NCBI RefSeq assembly: GCF_900169165.1 | Contig: NZ_FXYY01000018.1 | Location: 1-64,000 of the forward strand | Source: Brevibacterium linens ATCC 9172 | Lineage (GTDB): Bacteria; Actinomycetota; Actinomycetes; Actinomycetales; Brevibacteriaceae | DNA: 64,000 nucleotides | Reading direction: 5' to 3' | Shown here: one piece after another, positions 17,370 to 33,034 of the stretch | Layout of the letters: each line of letters begins with the position of its first letter | How positions within the stretch are numbered: position 1 is the first letter of the stretch | Made by a program: the position numbers and the translations under genes | The notes under the pieces: model-generated | Database searches by the model: none | Told to the model about the DNA's origin: nothing | Seen by the model: the letters and a program-made list of their open reading frames with translations, nothing else

Positions 17370-18392
17370 ATGATGTCAGGAATGAAAGCAGCAGTCGTCG
17401 AAGAGTTCGGCAAAGATCTGACCGTCGGGGACAATGAGATCCCCGAACCGGGACCGGGACAGGCACTGGTCAAGCTCATCGCCTCCGGTGTCTGCCACAC
17501 GGACCTGCACGCGGCCCACGGAGACTGGCCGGTCAAGCCGAAGGTTCCACTCATTCCCGGTCACGAAGGTGTCGGCATCGTCGAAAAAGTCGGCGAAGGC
17601 GTCACCGATGTCGAGGTCGGCCAGATGATCGGCAACGCCTGGCTGTGGAGGGCGTGCGGGACCTGTGAGCACTGCCGGCAGGGGTGGGAGACCCTCTGCG
17701 AATCGCAGGTCAACGGCGGCTACGGCATCGACGGATCCTTCGGTGAGTACATGCTCGTCGACACGAAGTTCGCCGCGATCATCCCCGAAGGATCTGACCC
17801 CTATGAGATTGCGCCCGTCCTGTGTGCCGGAGTCACCGTCTACAAGGGTCTCAAGCGCACCGAGGTGAAGCCCGGGCAATGGGTCGTCATCTCCGGCATC
17901 GGCGGGCTCGGCCACATCGCCGTGCAGTACGCGGTGGCGATGGGGATGCGCGTCATCGCCGTCGACGTGGCCGACGACAAGCTGGCCTTGGCGAAGAAGC
18001 ACGGAGCGGAGATCACGGTCAACGCCTTTGCTGAGGAGCCGGCCGACATCATCCAGGAGAAGGTCGGAGGCTCACACGGTGTGCTTGTCACGGCGGTGCA
18101 TCCGAAGGCATTCGGGCAGGCGATCTCAATGACTCGCCGAGGCGGAACCATCGTCTTCAACGGCCTGCCCCCGGGTGACTTCCCGGCCCCGATCTTCGAC
18201 ATCGTGCTCAAGGGGCTGACGATCCGCGGATCGATCGTCGGCACCCGCCAGGACATGGTGGAAGCCTTGGAGTTCTACGCAGCGGGTAAGATCCATCCCA
18301 CGTTCAGCAAGCGGCCGCTCGAGGACATCAATGCCATCTTCGACGAGATGATCCACGGCAAGATCGACGGTCGCGTCGTCATCGAATACTGA
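17370..18392 (+). CDS. adhP: Zn-dependent alcohol dehydrogenase, AdhP type
   Basis: 340 residues, usual length. Catalytic zinc ligands are the Cys in SGVCHTDLH and the His in PGHEGVG. The structural zinc site is the four-Cys stretch ACGTCEHCRQGWETLC. The Rossmann fold is ISGIGGLGHIAVQYA, with an acidic residue after the second strand (AVDVADDK), favouring NAD. Two tandem ATGs follow AAAGGAG; the first (17370) was taken. It supplies the aldehyde for the upstream ExaC-type enzyme. Confidence 0.92.
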   Translation: MMSGMKAAVVEEFGKDLTVGDNEIPEPGPGQALVKLIASGVCHTDLHAAHGDWPVKPKVPLIPGHEGVGIVEKVGEGVTDVEVGQMIGNAWLWRACGTCEHCRQGWETLCESQVNGGYGIDGSFGEYMLVDTKFAAIIPEGSDPYEIAPVLCAGVTVYKGLKRTEVKPGQWVVISGIGGLGHIAVQYAVAMGMRVIAVDVADDKLALAKKHGAEITVNAFAEEPADIIQEKVGGSHGVLVTAVHPKAFGQAISMTRRGGTIVFNGLPPGDFPAPIFDIVLKGLTIRGSIVGTRQDMVEALEFYAAGKIHPTFSKRPLEDINAIFDEMIHGKIDGRVVIEY

Positions 18393-18418
18393 CAAACCAG
18401 CACACCCGCGCCTCAAGA

Positions 18419-18476
18419 ACTACCTGACGGCGGCGCAGCAACCTCGCGCCAGGTTGCTGCGCCGCCGTCAGGTAGT
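18419..18476. repeat. Long inverted repeat, right flank of the oxidation cassette
   Basis: 26-bp perfect arms (18419-18444 and 18451-18476) around a 6-base loop CGCGCC. It begins ACTACCTGACGGCGG and is nearly identical to the palindrome at 14196. It sits 26 bases behind adhP and may also end its transcript. Confidence 0.9.
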
Positions 18477-18500
18477 GTGGGAGGGGTCTCGGTGAGCGGA

Positions 18501-18531
18501 TTGGACTTGCCGGGAATGACTTCGCTAGACT
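18501..18531 (+). promoter_or_regulatory. Putative rplJL promoter
   Basis: TTGGAC at 18501-18506 and TAGACT at 18526-18531 with a 19-bp spacer, 220 bases before rplJ. Confidence 0.4.
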
Positions 18532-18544
18532 TGAGACACCCAAG

Positions 18545-18752
18545 ACCGTCGGTCTCTGTGGAATCACCAAGATTCGCCATCGAATCTCGGTGTCCGCAGA
18601 CGAAGACTCCGTGAGGAGTGACCCGCGCAGGTGAGCTCGAGATTCTTCCGTCGGATTCCGCAAGGAATCGGCGGCCAAGCGTTTCACGCCTGCCTGCGTG
18701 GAGCGCTTTTTCTGTTGTCGGGACAGGCCGGACGACTTATGAAAGGAACACC
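18545..18752 (+). ncRNA. Probable L10 leader of the rplJL mRNA
   Basis: The roughly 210-base untranslated stretch before rplJ is the expected site of the ribosomal L10(L12)4 autoregulatory leader. A stem is visible near 18650-18675 (GGATTCC-GCAA-GGAATC). No covariance check could be made, so this rests mainly on position and length. Confidence 0.4.
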
Positions 18753-19286
18753 ATGGCGAGGCCAGACAAGGCAGCCGCAGTCGAGGAGATCAAACAGCAG
18801 TTTGAGAACTCCGACGCTGTGTTGCTGACCGAGTACCGCGGTCTCACCGTCGCGCAGATGAAAGAACTGCGCGTCTCTCTCGGTGAGAACGTCAGCTACG
18901 CCGTGGTAAAGAACACGCTGACCAAGATTGCAGCCAAGGAAGCCGGAGTCACCGGTCTCGATGAGCACCTCAATGGGCCCACCGCGATCGCGTTCATCAA
19001 CGGCGAACCACCTGAGGCTGCCAAGGCTCTGCGTAACTTTGCCAAGGCGAACGACAAGCTCGTGGTGAAGGGCGGCTACTTCGATGGAGCCGCACTCAGC
19101 CCCGAACAGGTCAACCAGCTCGCCGACCTCGAATCCCGCGAAGTGCTGCTTGCAAAGGCAGCCGGTGCCATGAAGGCAAGCCTCCACCAGGCGGCTTACC
19201 TCTTCACCGCTCCGCTGGTCAAGGCCGTGCGCACTGTCGATGCCCTCCGCGAGAAGCAGGACGACGCTCCTGCTTCCGACGCCTGA
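18753..19286 (+). CDS. rplJ: 50S ribosomal protein L10
   Basis: 177 residues. The N-terminal rRNA-binding part has [27 protein letters not shown] and YAVVKNTL; the C-terminal helix carries the L7/L12 dimers. ATG at 18753 after GAAAGGA. The earlier in-frame start at 18618 lies in the leader. Followed after 59 bases by rplL. Confidence 0.97.
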   Translation: MARPDKAAAVEEIKQQFENSDAVLLTEYRGLTVAQMKELRVSLGENVSYAVVKNTLTKIAAKEAGVTGLDEHLNGPTAIAFINGEPPEAAKALRNFAKANDKLVVKGGYFDGAALSPEQVNQLADLESREVLLAKAAGAMKASLHQAAYLFTAPLVKAVRTVDALREKQDDAPASDA

Positions 19287-19345
19287 GCATCACCCCAAAC
19301 CGAACCGGTCACTGATCGTGGCCAAAACAGGAAGGACTAGCCACC

Positions 19346-19732
19346 ATGGCTAAGCTCACCACCGACGAGCTCCTCGAGGCTTTCAAGGAGCTCACCCTCA
19401 TCGAACTGTCCGAGTTCGTCAAGAAGTTCGAAGAAGAGTTCGACGTCGAGGCTGCCGCTCCGGCCGCCGTTGCCGCTGCCCCTGCAGCCGGTGGCGCAGA
19501 CGCCGCTCCCGCTGAAGAGCAGACCGAATTCGACGTCATCCTCGAATCGGCCGGCGAGAAGAAGGTTCCCGTCATCAAGGAAGTCCGTGGACTCACCTCC
19601 CTCGGACTCAAGGAAGCCAAGGACCTCGTCGACGGAGCTCCCAAGGCCGTCCTCGAAGGCGCTTCGAAGGAAGACGCCGAGAAGGCCAAGGAAACCCTCG
19701 AGGCTGCCGGCGCCACCGTCACCCTCAAGTGA
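19346..19732 (+). CDS. rplL: 50S ribosomal protein L7/L12
   Basis: 128 residues: N-terminal dimerisation helices ([29 protein letters not shown]), an Ala/Pro hinge at 40-52, and the factor-binding domain with [21 protein letters not shown]. The stalk recruits translational GTPases. ATG after GGAAGGA. Confidence 0.98.
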   Translation: MAKLTTDELLEAFKELTLIELSEFVKKFEEEFDVEAAAPAAVAAAPAAGGADAAPAEEQTEFDVILESAGEKKVPVIKEVRGLTSLGLKEAKDLVDGAPKAVLEGASKEDAEKAKETLEAAGATVTLK

Positions 19733-19768
19733 TTTCCTGAGCAGCAGCCTGCCTGCTGCCTGAGATTG

Positions 19769-19800
19769 AGACCCCCACACTCTGCTGTGGGGGTCTTTCT
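19769..19800 (+). terminator. rplJL terminator
   Basis: AGACCCCCACA (19769-19779) pairs with TGTGGGGGTCT (19786-19796), followed by TTCT: a classical intrinsic terminator. Confidence 0.9.
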
Positions 19801-19880
19801 CATGCCGCTGACGTCAGCGTCTGACCAGAGCGAGGCAGACAATTCTGGGAATCCCCGCACAGAACTATTACTCTTGACTG

Positions 19881-21122
19881 GTGCCCTCGACGCCAACCAT
19901 CGAAGACGAGCTCCTCGCCGGCCTGCGTTCTCGCCTGCAGTCGGCGTGGGCGACCGATCCGCTTTTCATCGATCCCATCATCGCCGGCGGCCTGAGCCGC
20001 AATCAGCTCGATGGCATCGAACTCGCGGCGACTGAGGCAGCGGAGTCCGATCTCCCCTTCTTCATTGCAGTTCTTCCCGACCAGCCGGACGGCCCGGGCA
20101 ACTTCGAGGCCTGGGGCAGATTCACCTCGAGCTTGGCTCAGACGATGTACGAGGACTCCGAAGCCGACCAGGTCCTTGTGCTTTTCGCCACCGCTGGTGG
20201 AGGATCCAGGTCATGGCCGTATCTCGTCTCCGAGCTCGGCCCGGTCATTCCCCGCGGAGGAGGCGGCCTGACGCGATCGGCCACTGACGACTTCCTCCCG
20301 GTCGAGCTCAATGTGCACTACCAGATGCAGATCCTGCGTGCAGCCGCTGCCGGCGATCCGATTCCGGAACCTCCGCAGTTCGATCCCAAGGACGTCGGGC
20401 AGTCCAGCGGGGACTACATCGCCAGGTGGGGGCTCGACGAAGGCGCCCCCGATATGCTGGTCATGGGAGCCGCCGCGGTGGCCGCAGGAGCACTCACCAC
20501 CTGGGTGCTCGCGCGGCGCCGTCGCTATGCGTGGAGAACCGAACTGACCACGGAGCCGGAACTGACGAAGCGCTTCGACCTGCGCTCCAGGGTTGTGCGC
20601 ATCGGCGAGAAGCTGCCCGAATCCGAGACCGCCGACGATGCGGTGTGGCGACTCTACGCGCGGGGTCGCCGCGTCCAGGAGGCGGTGGCGGCGATCACTC
20701 ATACCCAGCCTGATTGGGCGACGGCAGAGGATTTCTCGCATCGGATGGCGATTCACTGTCTGAGTCGGACTGACAGATGGATCCGTCGACGTCTGCGCGA
20801 TCGAGGCGATGCCGAGGAGCCGCTGTTCTGCTTCTTCATGCCCAGTCATACCGGCAGCATCGAACCCGTCGCATGGAGGCAGAAGGGGACGGCGCTGACG
20901 GTCCATGCCTGTGACCGGTGCCGAAGCGACCTGACGACCGGTCACGAGCCGGAGACGCTGATGGTGCCCAGACGTCCCGGCGCCACGAGAGTCAAGCCGG
21001 TACCCTATTTTCTGCGCGACGACGCGTACTCCAACAGCGGATTCGGCAGCTTCCAGCCACTCGAGGCCGCGGTCGTGTCGGGGACTCCGACAGCCGACGC
21101 GACAGAGACCGAGGCGAGATGA
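19881..21122 (+). CDS. Membrane protein A of an unrecognised three-gene operon
   Basis: 413 residues. No named family was recognised. Residues 20-110 form a module opening with TDPLFIDPIIAGGLS, then an alternating beta/helix pattern (LPFFIAVLPD, ADQVLVLFAT) that recalls TPM-type domains. One membrane helix at about 195-215 (MLVMGAAAVAAGALTTWVLARRRR) is followed by Arg, implying N-terminus outside and C-terminus inside, without a signal peptide. The cytoplasmic part has a helical region and a Cys pair in HACDRCRSDL followed by LMVPRRPG. The GTG at 19881 has no strong SD. The stop overlaps the next gene (ATGA). Proteins B and C repeat this module, so the three probably form one complex. Confidence 0.65.
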   Translation: MPSTPTIEDELLAGLRSRLQSAWATDPLFIDPIIAGGLSRNQLDGIELAATEAAESDLPFFIAVLPDQPDGPGNFEAWGRFTSSLAQTMYEDSEADQVLVLFATAGGGSRSWPYLVSELGPVIPRGGGGLTRSATDDFLPVELNVHYQMQILRAAAAGDPIPEPPQFDPKDVGQSSGDYIARWGLDEGAPDMLVMGAAAVAAGALTTWVLARRRRYAWRTELTTEPELTKRFDLRSRVVRIGEKLPESETADDAVWRLYARGRRVQEAVAAITHTQPDWATAEDFSHRMAIHCLSRTDRWIRRRLRDRGDAEEPLFCFFMPSHTGSIEPVAWRQKGTALTVHACDRCRSDLTTGHEPETLMVPRRPGATRVKPVPYFLRDDAYSNSGFGSFQPLEAAVVSGTPTADATETEAR

Positions 21123-21994
21123 GTCAGCGCAGCGCAGCCAGGAAGAAGGTCGCCGATGGCGGCCCCGGTCCGCTCCGACTCGGGATCGCGACACTGCTTT
21201 TCCTCGCCGTCGTCGTCGGAGCGACGGCATTGAGCCATTCCCTGTTCGACGATGCCAGAGACACTCGGATCGCCGAGGCCGACAGCGGTCAGCCCCGAGT
21301 CGACAGCGTCTATTCGGATCGCATAGAGAGTCAGTACGATTCCGACTACGACCGCTCCCGGTATCAGGAGATCGCGCACGCCTTCGAGAAAGATCCGGTC
21401 TGGGTCGATGATTACCTCGCGTTCGAGATGCGTGATGAGGACCTCGACGACATCCACGAGGCGATCGAGAAGACTCGCACACCGATCTATGTGGCCTTCC
21501 TGGCCGCCACAGAACTCGATGACACCGACGGCCAAGCCGAACTGCTGGCCAATCGCATCATCGCCGAGGTGCCCGACGACGAGGCCACCGTGCTGGTCAT
21601 CGGCGACAATCGAGAGGCGGTGGCGAACAAGGGAATCTCACGGGAGATCGTCGATCGCCCCGACACACTCGACGACGATCATCTGTCCCAGGTCGGGCTG
21701 ACCTACGTCCGGGCCCTGCTCTCGGCACCGATCGAAGAGGAGAACTTCGGCTACGGTGCTTCGTTCGACCGCAGCGGCAACGCGATCGTGGTCAACGAGA
21801 AGGACGACGAGGCGGATCCTCGGGCATTGCGCTATTCCGTCGGCGGCGCGGTGGGCGGAGCCGTGATCGGACTGCTCATCGGCGGCGGTCTGGCAGTGGG
21901 CGGGATCTCCGGCTACCGGTTCTGGCGCAGACGCCAGCTGACTCTCCAGTCCGAACCGCAGACCCAGGAGCAGACACAGGATCAGAGGAAATGA
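21119..21994 (+). CDS. Membrane protein B of the three-gene operon
   Basis: 291 residues. Two membrane helices: near the N-terminus (LRLGIATLLFLAVVVGATAL) and near the C-terminus (VGGAVIGLLIGGGLAVGGI), the latter followed by WRRRQ. The segment between, about residues 80-190, should be extracytoplasmic and begins KDPVWVDDYLAFEM, matching the module openings in A and C; TPIYVAFLAA and DEATVLVIGD are its beta-strands. Unlike A and C it has no cytoplasmic Cys domain. Both ends overlap neighbours by ATGA, so expression is coupled one to one. Function unknown. Confidence 0.65.
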   Translation: MSQRSAARKKVADGGPGPLRLGIATLLFLAVVVGATALSHSLFDDARDTRIAEADSGQPRVDSVYSDRIESQYDSDYDRSRYQEIAHAFEKDPVWVDDYLAFEMRDEDLDDIHEAIEKTRTPIYVAFLAATELDDTDGQAELLANRIIAEVPDDEATVLVIGDNREAVANKGISREIVDRPDTLDDDHLSQVGLTYVRALLSAPIEEENFGYGASFDRSGNAIVVNEKDDEADPRALRYSVGGAVGGAVIGLLIGGGLAVGGISGYRFWRRRQLTLQSEPQTQEQTQDQRK

Positions 21995-23151
21995 GCCAGA
22001 ACGACGTGGACGCAGAGCAGATCGCGCAATCTCTGAAGACCGACCCGATCTATATCGACCCGGCGGTCGCAGACACCCTTGACGGACGTCTCCTCGACAA
22101 GGCCGAGGCCACGGTCAAGGAGCTCGACTTCGATGTCTACGTGGTCGCAGTGGATGCCGAACACGGCAGCATCGATCGAGAGATGCTTGAGCAGATCAAG
22201 GTCCTCAACGGGTCCGAAGGCTCATTCGTCATGATCGATGACGGCACAGCCATCGCCGTCGACACCTATTTCACCGATGCGCACCACGACAAGGAGATGG
22301 AAGTCGTGGACCAGCAGCTCAATGCCCACGACGAATGGAACACCTCCACCCCGTCGGTGTCCAAACTCAACATCCTCCTCGACCTCTATGAGGATCCTCA
22401 GGAGCACGTCGAGTCCGGCGACACTGGTGCAGAGCAGCAGCCGGGCAGCGACGTGATTCAGGACACCGGCAGCGGCGGATTCGCTCCACTCTTCCTGGGC
22501 GGTTCGATCCTTGTCCTCGCCCTCGTCATCGGCGGCATCTTCATCTTTCGCTCGATGCGAGCCAAAGCGGCCGAGGCGCGCAGACGGGATCGGTTCAGAC
22601 TGCCCAGCTCGCTGCTGCACAGAGTCGATCATCTGCAGCGCAGCGCTCTCCGTGAGGACATCAACTCCGAAGCCACGGAACTGGCGTCGTCTCTGGACCA
22701 GCTGCGCACCGATGATCTCAGTTCGGCCGAACTCACCCAGGTGGAGAGGGCGTTCGATGCCTATTATGAAGCGAGGTCGATCGTCGATGACGAAGCGGCC
22801 GAACGCATTGACCTCGCCGGCGCCATGGTGCTGCTGCGGCAGGCTCGACGCGAGATCGGTCTGGCCGGCCAGAGCAGGGGAGCCCGGTCGAGCAGGCCCG
22901 AGAGCCTGTGTACGGTCAATCCGCTGCACGGTGAAGCGAGGACGACCTCACCGGTGTCGGTCGGAGCCCGGGCGGTGCGCGTGCCGGTGTGTTCCGCCTG
23001 CGAAGGCGATCTGCGAGGCGGCAGAGACCTGCAGTGGATCTTCGACAAGGGCAGGCCGTACATCGAGGCCGAGAGTGTGTGGGCCGAGACTCTGTTCGGA
23101 GCCATCGGGGGAAACCTCGTGACCGCACTGAAATCGCTGCCACCCCGTTGA
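21991..23151 (+). CDS. Membrane protein C of the three-gene operon
   Basis: 386 residues. The N-terminal module (residues 10-115) opens KTDPIYIDPAVADTL with FDVYVVAVDA and GSFVMIDDG strands. One helix at about 165-188 (FAPLFLGGSILVLALVIGGIFIF) is followed by RSMRAKAAEARRR, giving the same topology as A. The cytoplasmic part is helical and acidic. It ends with a Cys-rich domain: ESLCTVNPLHGEA and VPVCSACEGDL, which resembles the Cys region of A (HACDRCRSDL) and could bind zinc. No enzyme motif was found. TGA is 14 bases before the convergent MBL gene. Confidence 0.65.
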   Translation: MSQNDVDAEQIAQSLKTDPIYIDPAVADTLDGRLLDKAEATVKELDFDVYVVAVDAEHGSIDREMLEQIKVLNGSEGSFVMIDDGTAIAVDTYFTDAHHDKEMEVVDQQLNAHDEWNTSTPSVSKLNILLDLYEDPQEHVESGDTGAEQQPGSDVIQDTGSGGFAPLFLGGSILVLALVIGGIFIFRSMRAKAAEARRRDRFRLPSSLLHRVDHLQRSALREDINSEATELASSLDQLRTDDLSSAELTQVERAFDAYYEARSIVDDEAAERIDLAGAMVLLRQARREIGLAGQSRGARSSRPESLCTVNPLHGEARTTSPVSVGARAVRVPVCSACEGDLRGGRDLQWIFDKGRPYIEAESVWAETLFGAIGGNLVTALKSLPPR

Positions 23152-23164
23152 GGACGGCTGAGAA

Positions 23165-23965
23165 TCAGACCAGACGGACTTCGCGAGGCACCGCACGATC
23201 GTGATCGCCGGGCATGACACGGCCCGGCAGAGCCACCTCGGAGTCGCCCTGATCGCTGCGCATCCCTTCGAGGTCGGCGAGCTGACGGGTGACGAAATCA
23301 CGGTCGACCGGGACTCCGTGACCGGGGACGAAGACGTTCGCCTCGGCAAAGGACAGCAGGGTCCGCAGGCTCGCCGCCCATTCGCTCAGCGAGGAGTCGG
23401 CGCCGGCCTGCGGGGGATCGGCCTCCTCGACGAGGTCACCGGTGAACACGATCCCGAGCTCGGGAAGCCGGACGACGAGATCGGCGGTCGAATGCCCGCC
23501 GAGGACGTGGAATTCGACCGGGCAGCCGCCGAGATCCAAGGTGCCCGCCTCACCGGGGGACGCATCGACGGTGGAGACGTCGACGACGAGTTCGGTGGGA
23601 TCGGTCGGCAGCTGCCGGCGGTACTCGCTCGGCTCATCGCCCCGGCTGATCGCATCGAGCGCGATCCACGCGCTCGCCTCCTGATCGGCGGCGAACGCAG
23701 AGGACGCGTGGACGGTCGACACTCCCGACGAGACCGCCTCGGCGGCGCCGAAGAAATGATCCCAGTGATCGTGGGTGAGCACGAGATCGATATCCTGCCC
23801 GCCCTCTCCCGCGATCTCCTCGCCGAGGCGGCCCGCCCGTTCCAGCAGGTGTGCCGCAGCCGCGGGGCCGGGTCCGGCATCGACGAGCAGGGTGCGATCG
23901 GAGCCGACGATGATCCCGCAATTGACTTTCGCGGGAGAGAAGGTGAGGACATGCACGTGTGTCAT
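23165..23965 (-). CDS. MBL-fold metallo-hydrolase
   Basis: 266 residues. The metal-binding motif is THDHWDH, with further ligands in GGHSTAD, FTGDLV and VPGHGVPV, the standard order for metallo-beta-lactamase-fold hydrolases such as glyoxalase II or N-acyl hydrolases. No signal peptide. The substrate cannot be told. It is convergent with the three-gene operon and divergent from rpoB; the relation to either is unclear. Confidence 0.8.
   Translation of the reverse strand: MTHVHVLTFSPAKVNCGIIVGSDRTLLVDAGPGPAAAAHLLERAGRLGEEIAGEGGQDIDLVLTHDHWDHFFGAAEAVSSGVSTVHASSAFAADQEASAWIALDAISRGDEPSEYRRQLPTDPTELVVDVSTVDASPGEAGTLDLGGCPVEFHVLGGHSTADLVVRLPELGIVFTGDLVEEADPPQAGADSSLSEWAASLRTLLSFAEANVFVPGHGVPVDRDFVTRQLADLEGMRSDQGDSEVALPGRVMPGDHDRAVPREVRLV
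23820..23833 (-). repeat. 14-bp motif copy 4 (inside the MBL gene)
   Basis: Exact copy on the minus strand. Confidence 0.6.
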
Positions 23966-24129
23966 GCCCGCAGTCTAGAATGTCTGTCACCGGCTGTCGC
24001 GCAGCCGGGCACACGACGGCAGACGATCACACGGTGGCCGACGTTGCCGTCGGGCGGTGGGATGTGTCGAGAATCCGCATGGAGCTCACACGGGACAAGG
24101 TCGGCGTCCTCGACGGTCAGGGAGTGGCT

Positions 24130-24143
24130 TCGCCGAGGCGGCC
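24130..24143 (-). repeat. 14-bp motif copy 5 (rpoB upstream region)
   Basis: Exact copy on the minus strand, about 60 bases before the putative rpoB promoter. Confidence 0.6.
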
Positions 24144-24204
24144 GCCGATGTGGGGCGGTCCGTGGAAGAAGATCCACGACTGACAGAATTCGATGTTGCC
24201 AGGC

Positions 24205-24231
24205 TTGACCTGATGCTATAAGATTGATATT
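24205..24231 (+). promoter_or_regulatory. Putative rpoBC promoter
   Basis: TTGACC at 24205-24210 and GATATT at 24226-24231 with a 15-bp spacer, in the most AT-rich part of the region. A TATAAG at 24217 is an alternative -10. Confidence 0.4.
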
Positions 24232-24405
24232 TGCATCGTTCTGCCTGTGGTGTGCCTTCATATAGCGGTGGGCACAGCATTTCCACTCAAGTGAACCATG
24301 CCGACGCCGGGAGTCGAAATCTGACACACCCCGTGGAGGTCCGGACGTCGCCGGAGCGAGTGGGCAGACGAAGTATCAGATGGTGAAGCACTCGGAAGGA
24401 ACCAA

Positions 24406-27885
<3,480 letters not shown>

Positions 27886-27915
27886 GGACTTCCACTTCAA
27901 CCGACACAACTTTTT

Positions 27916-27934
27916 GATGAACGATTCGTTCATC
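27916..27934. repeat. Palindrome in the rpoB-rpoC spacer
   Basis: GATGAACGA and TCGTTCATC around a single T, preceded by TTTTT. It may be an RNA processing site or an operator; it lies 20 bases before the rpoC start. Confidence 0.5.
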
Positions 27935-27953
27935 GCCAGGAAAGAGGATTTAC

Positions 27954-31826
<3,873 letters not shown>

Positions 31827-31867
31827 GACTGAACGGCTGAGTCGCAGCGTCTGAGAGAGGCAGGCGA

Positions 31868-31901
31868 AGAGGGGCGTCCACCACACGGTGGATGCCCCTC
31901 T
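31868..31901 (+). terminator. rpoBC terminator
   Basis: AGAGGGGCGTCCACC pairs with GGTGGATGCCCCTCT around ACAC, one G-T pair, followed by CGTCATT. Confidence 0.8.
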
Positions 31902-31921
31902 CGTCATTCACGCTGCGACAT

Positions 31922-31989
31922 CGAGAAACGGGTGGAGTGTCGAAACACGGGTGTGTGCGCCCGTGTCTCGACACTCCACCCGTTTCTCG
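31922..31989. repeat. Long inverted repeat between rpoC and pfkA
   Basis: 30-bp arms (31922-31951 and 31960-31989) with one mismatch around TGTGTGCG. The arm begins CGAGAAACGGGTGGAGTGTC. It is unrelated in sequence to the palindromes at 14196 and 18419. Confidence 0.85.
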
Positions 31990-32008
31990 GTGAAGCTCTC
32001 GCAATCAC

Positions 32009-33034
32009 TCAGCCGAAGAGCACCTGTGCCTCTTCCCAGCGATGCAGCGGCACTGACTTGAGACTGTCGACGGCCGATGACATCTCCACCGAGACGATGT
32101 CCGTGCCCTTGAGGCTGGCCATCTTGCCCCAGTGCCCGTGCTGGGCGAGGTCGGCTGCCGCCATGCCCAACCGGGTCGACAGGACCCGGTCGTACGCGGT
32201 GGGGGAGCCGCCTCGCTGCAGGTGCCCGAGGATCGTCGCCCGAGATTCGATACCGGTGATCTCCTCGATCTTCGGGGCCAGGTAGTTCGCGATCCCGCCG
32301 AGGCGGACCCGTCCCTTGTTGTCGACGCCGTGGTCGGCGACCTGTGAGTCGAATCCTTCGGGAATGAACCCTTCGGCGACGACGACGATGGGTGCGCGTC
32401 CGCGGTCCCTGGCCGAGCGCACCCAGTCCGAGATCTGATCGAAGGAGACGGGGAACTCGGGCATGAGGATCGCGTGTGCGCCTGCCGCCATGCCGGCGTG
32501 CAGCGCGATCCATCCGACATTGCGTCCCATGACCTCGATGACCATGCAGCGGTGGTGGGACTCTGCGGTGGTGCGCAGCCGGTCGATGGCCTCGGTGGCG
32601 ATGGACTGGGCGGTGTCGAAGCCGAAGGTGTAGTCCGTGTTGCCGAGGTCGTTGTCGATGGTCTTGGGCACGCCGACGATGTGCAGGCCCTCTTCATGGA
32701 CCAGCCGTGAGGCGCCGGCCAAGGTGCCTTCGCCGCCGATGGCGATGAGCGAATCGATGCCGTGGGCGGCCATGACCTCCCGCATCCGCTCGGGTCCGCC
32801 GTCCTCATAGGGGTGGGTGCGGGAGGTGCCGAGGATGGTTCCGCCGCGTCCGGACAGGCCGCGCACGTCGAGCATGGTCATATCGAACAGGTCGTCGTCG
32901 AGCAGACCCCGCCAGCCGTCGCGGATGCCGACGAACTCCGCATCATAGGCGCGGATGCCTTTGCGGACGATGCCGCGGATGACAGCGTTGAGGCCCGGGC
33001 AGTCGCCCCCCGAGGTGAGTACACCGATCTTCAT
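32009..33034 (-). CDS. pfkA: 6-phosphofructokinase
   Basis: 341 residues. It phosphorylates fructose 6-phosphate in glycolysis. Motifs: TSGGDCPGLNAVIRG at the N-terminus, IGGEGTLAGA at the nucleotide site, PKTIDNDL with the catalytic Asp, EVMGRNVGWIA, and LGHLQRGG. Gly after GGE (not Asp) favours ATP over pyrophosphate as donor, while the Lys in PKTIDND resembles PPi enzymes; this mix is known in actinomycete ATP-PFKs. The start overlaps the upstream DUF1707 gene by four bases. An inverted repeat and the rpoC terminator lie downstream. Confidence 0.93.
   Translation of the reverse strand: MKIGVLTSGGDCPGLNAVIRGIVRKGIRAYDAEFVGIRDGWRGLLDDDLFDMTMLDVRGLSGRGGTILGTSRTHPYEDGGPERMREVMAAHGIDSLIAIGGEGTLAGASRLVHEEGLHIVGVPKTIDNDLGNTDYTFGFDTAQSIATEAIDRLRTTAESHHRCMVIEVMGRNVGWIALHAGMAAGAHAILMPEFPVSFDQISDWVRSARDRGRAPIVVVAEGFIPEGFDSQVADHGVDNKGRVRLGGIANYLAPKIEEITGIESRATILGHLQRGGSPTAYDRVLSTRLGMAAADLAQHGHWGKMASLKGTDIVSVEMSSAVDSLKSVPLHRWEEAQVLFG

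Larger units (their letters stand above)
23966..24405. other. rpoB upstream region (440 bp, no gene)
   Basis: No coding sequence is convincing here. It holds a copy of the 14-bp motif, an AT-rich promoter region near 24205-24231 and a leader of about 170 bases before rpoB. Confidence 0.6.
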
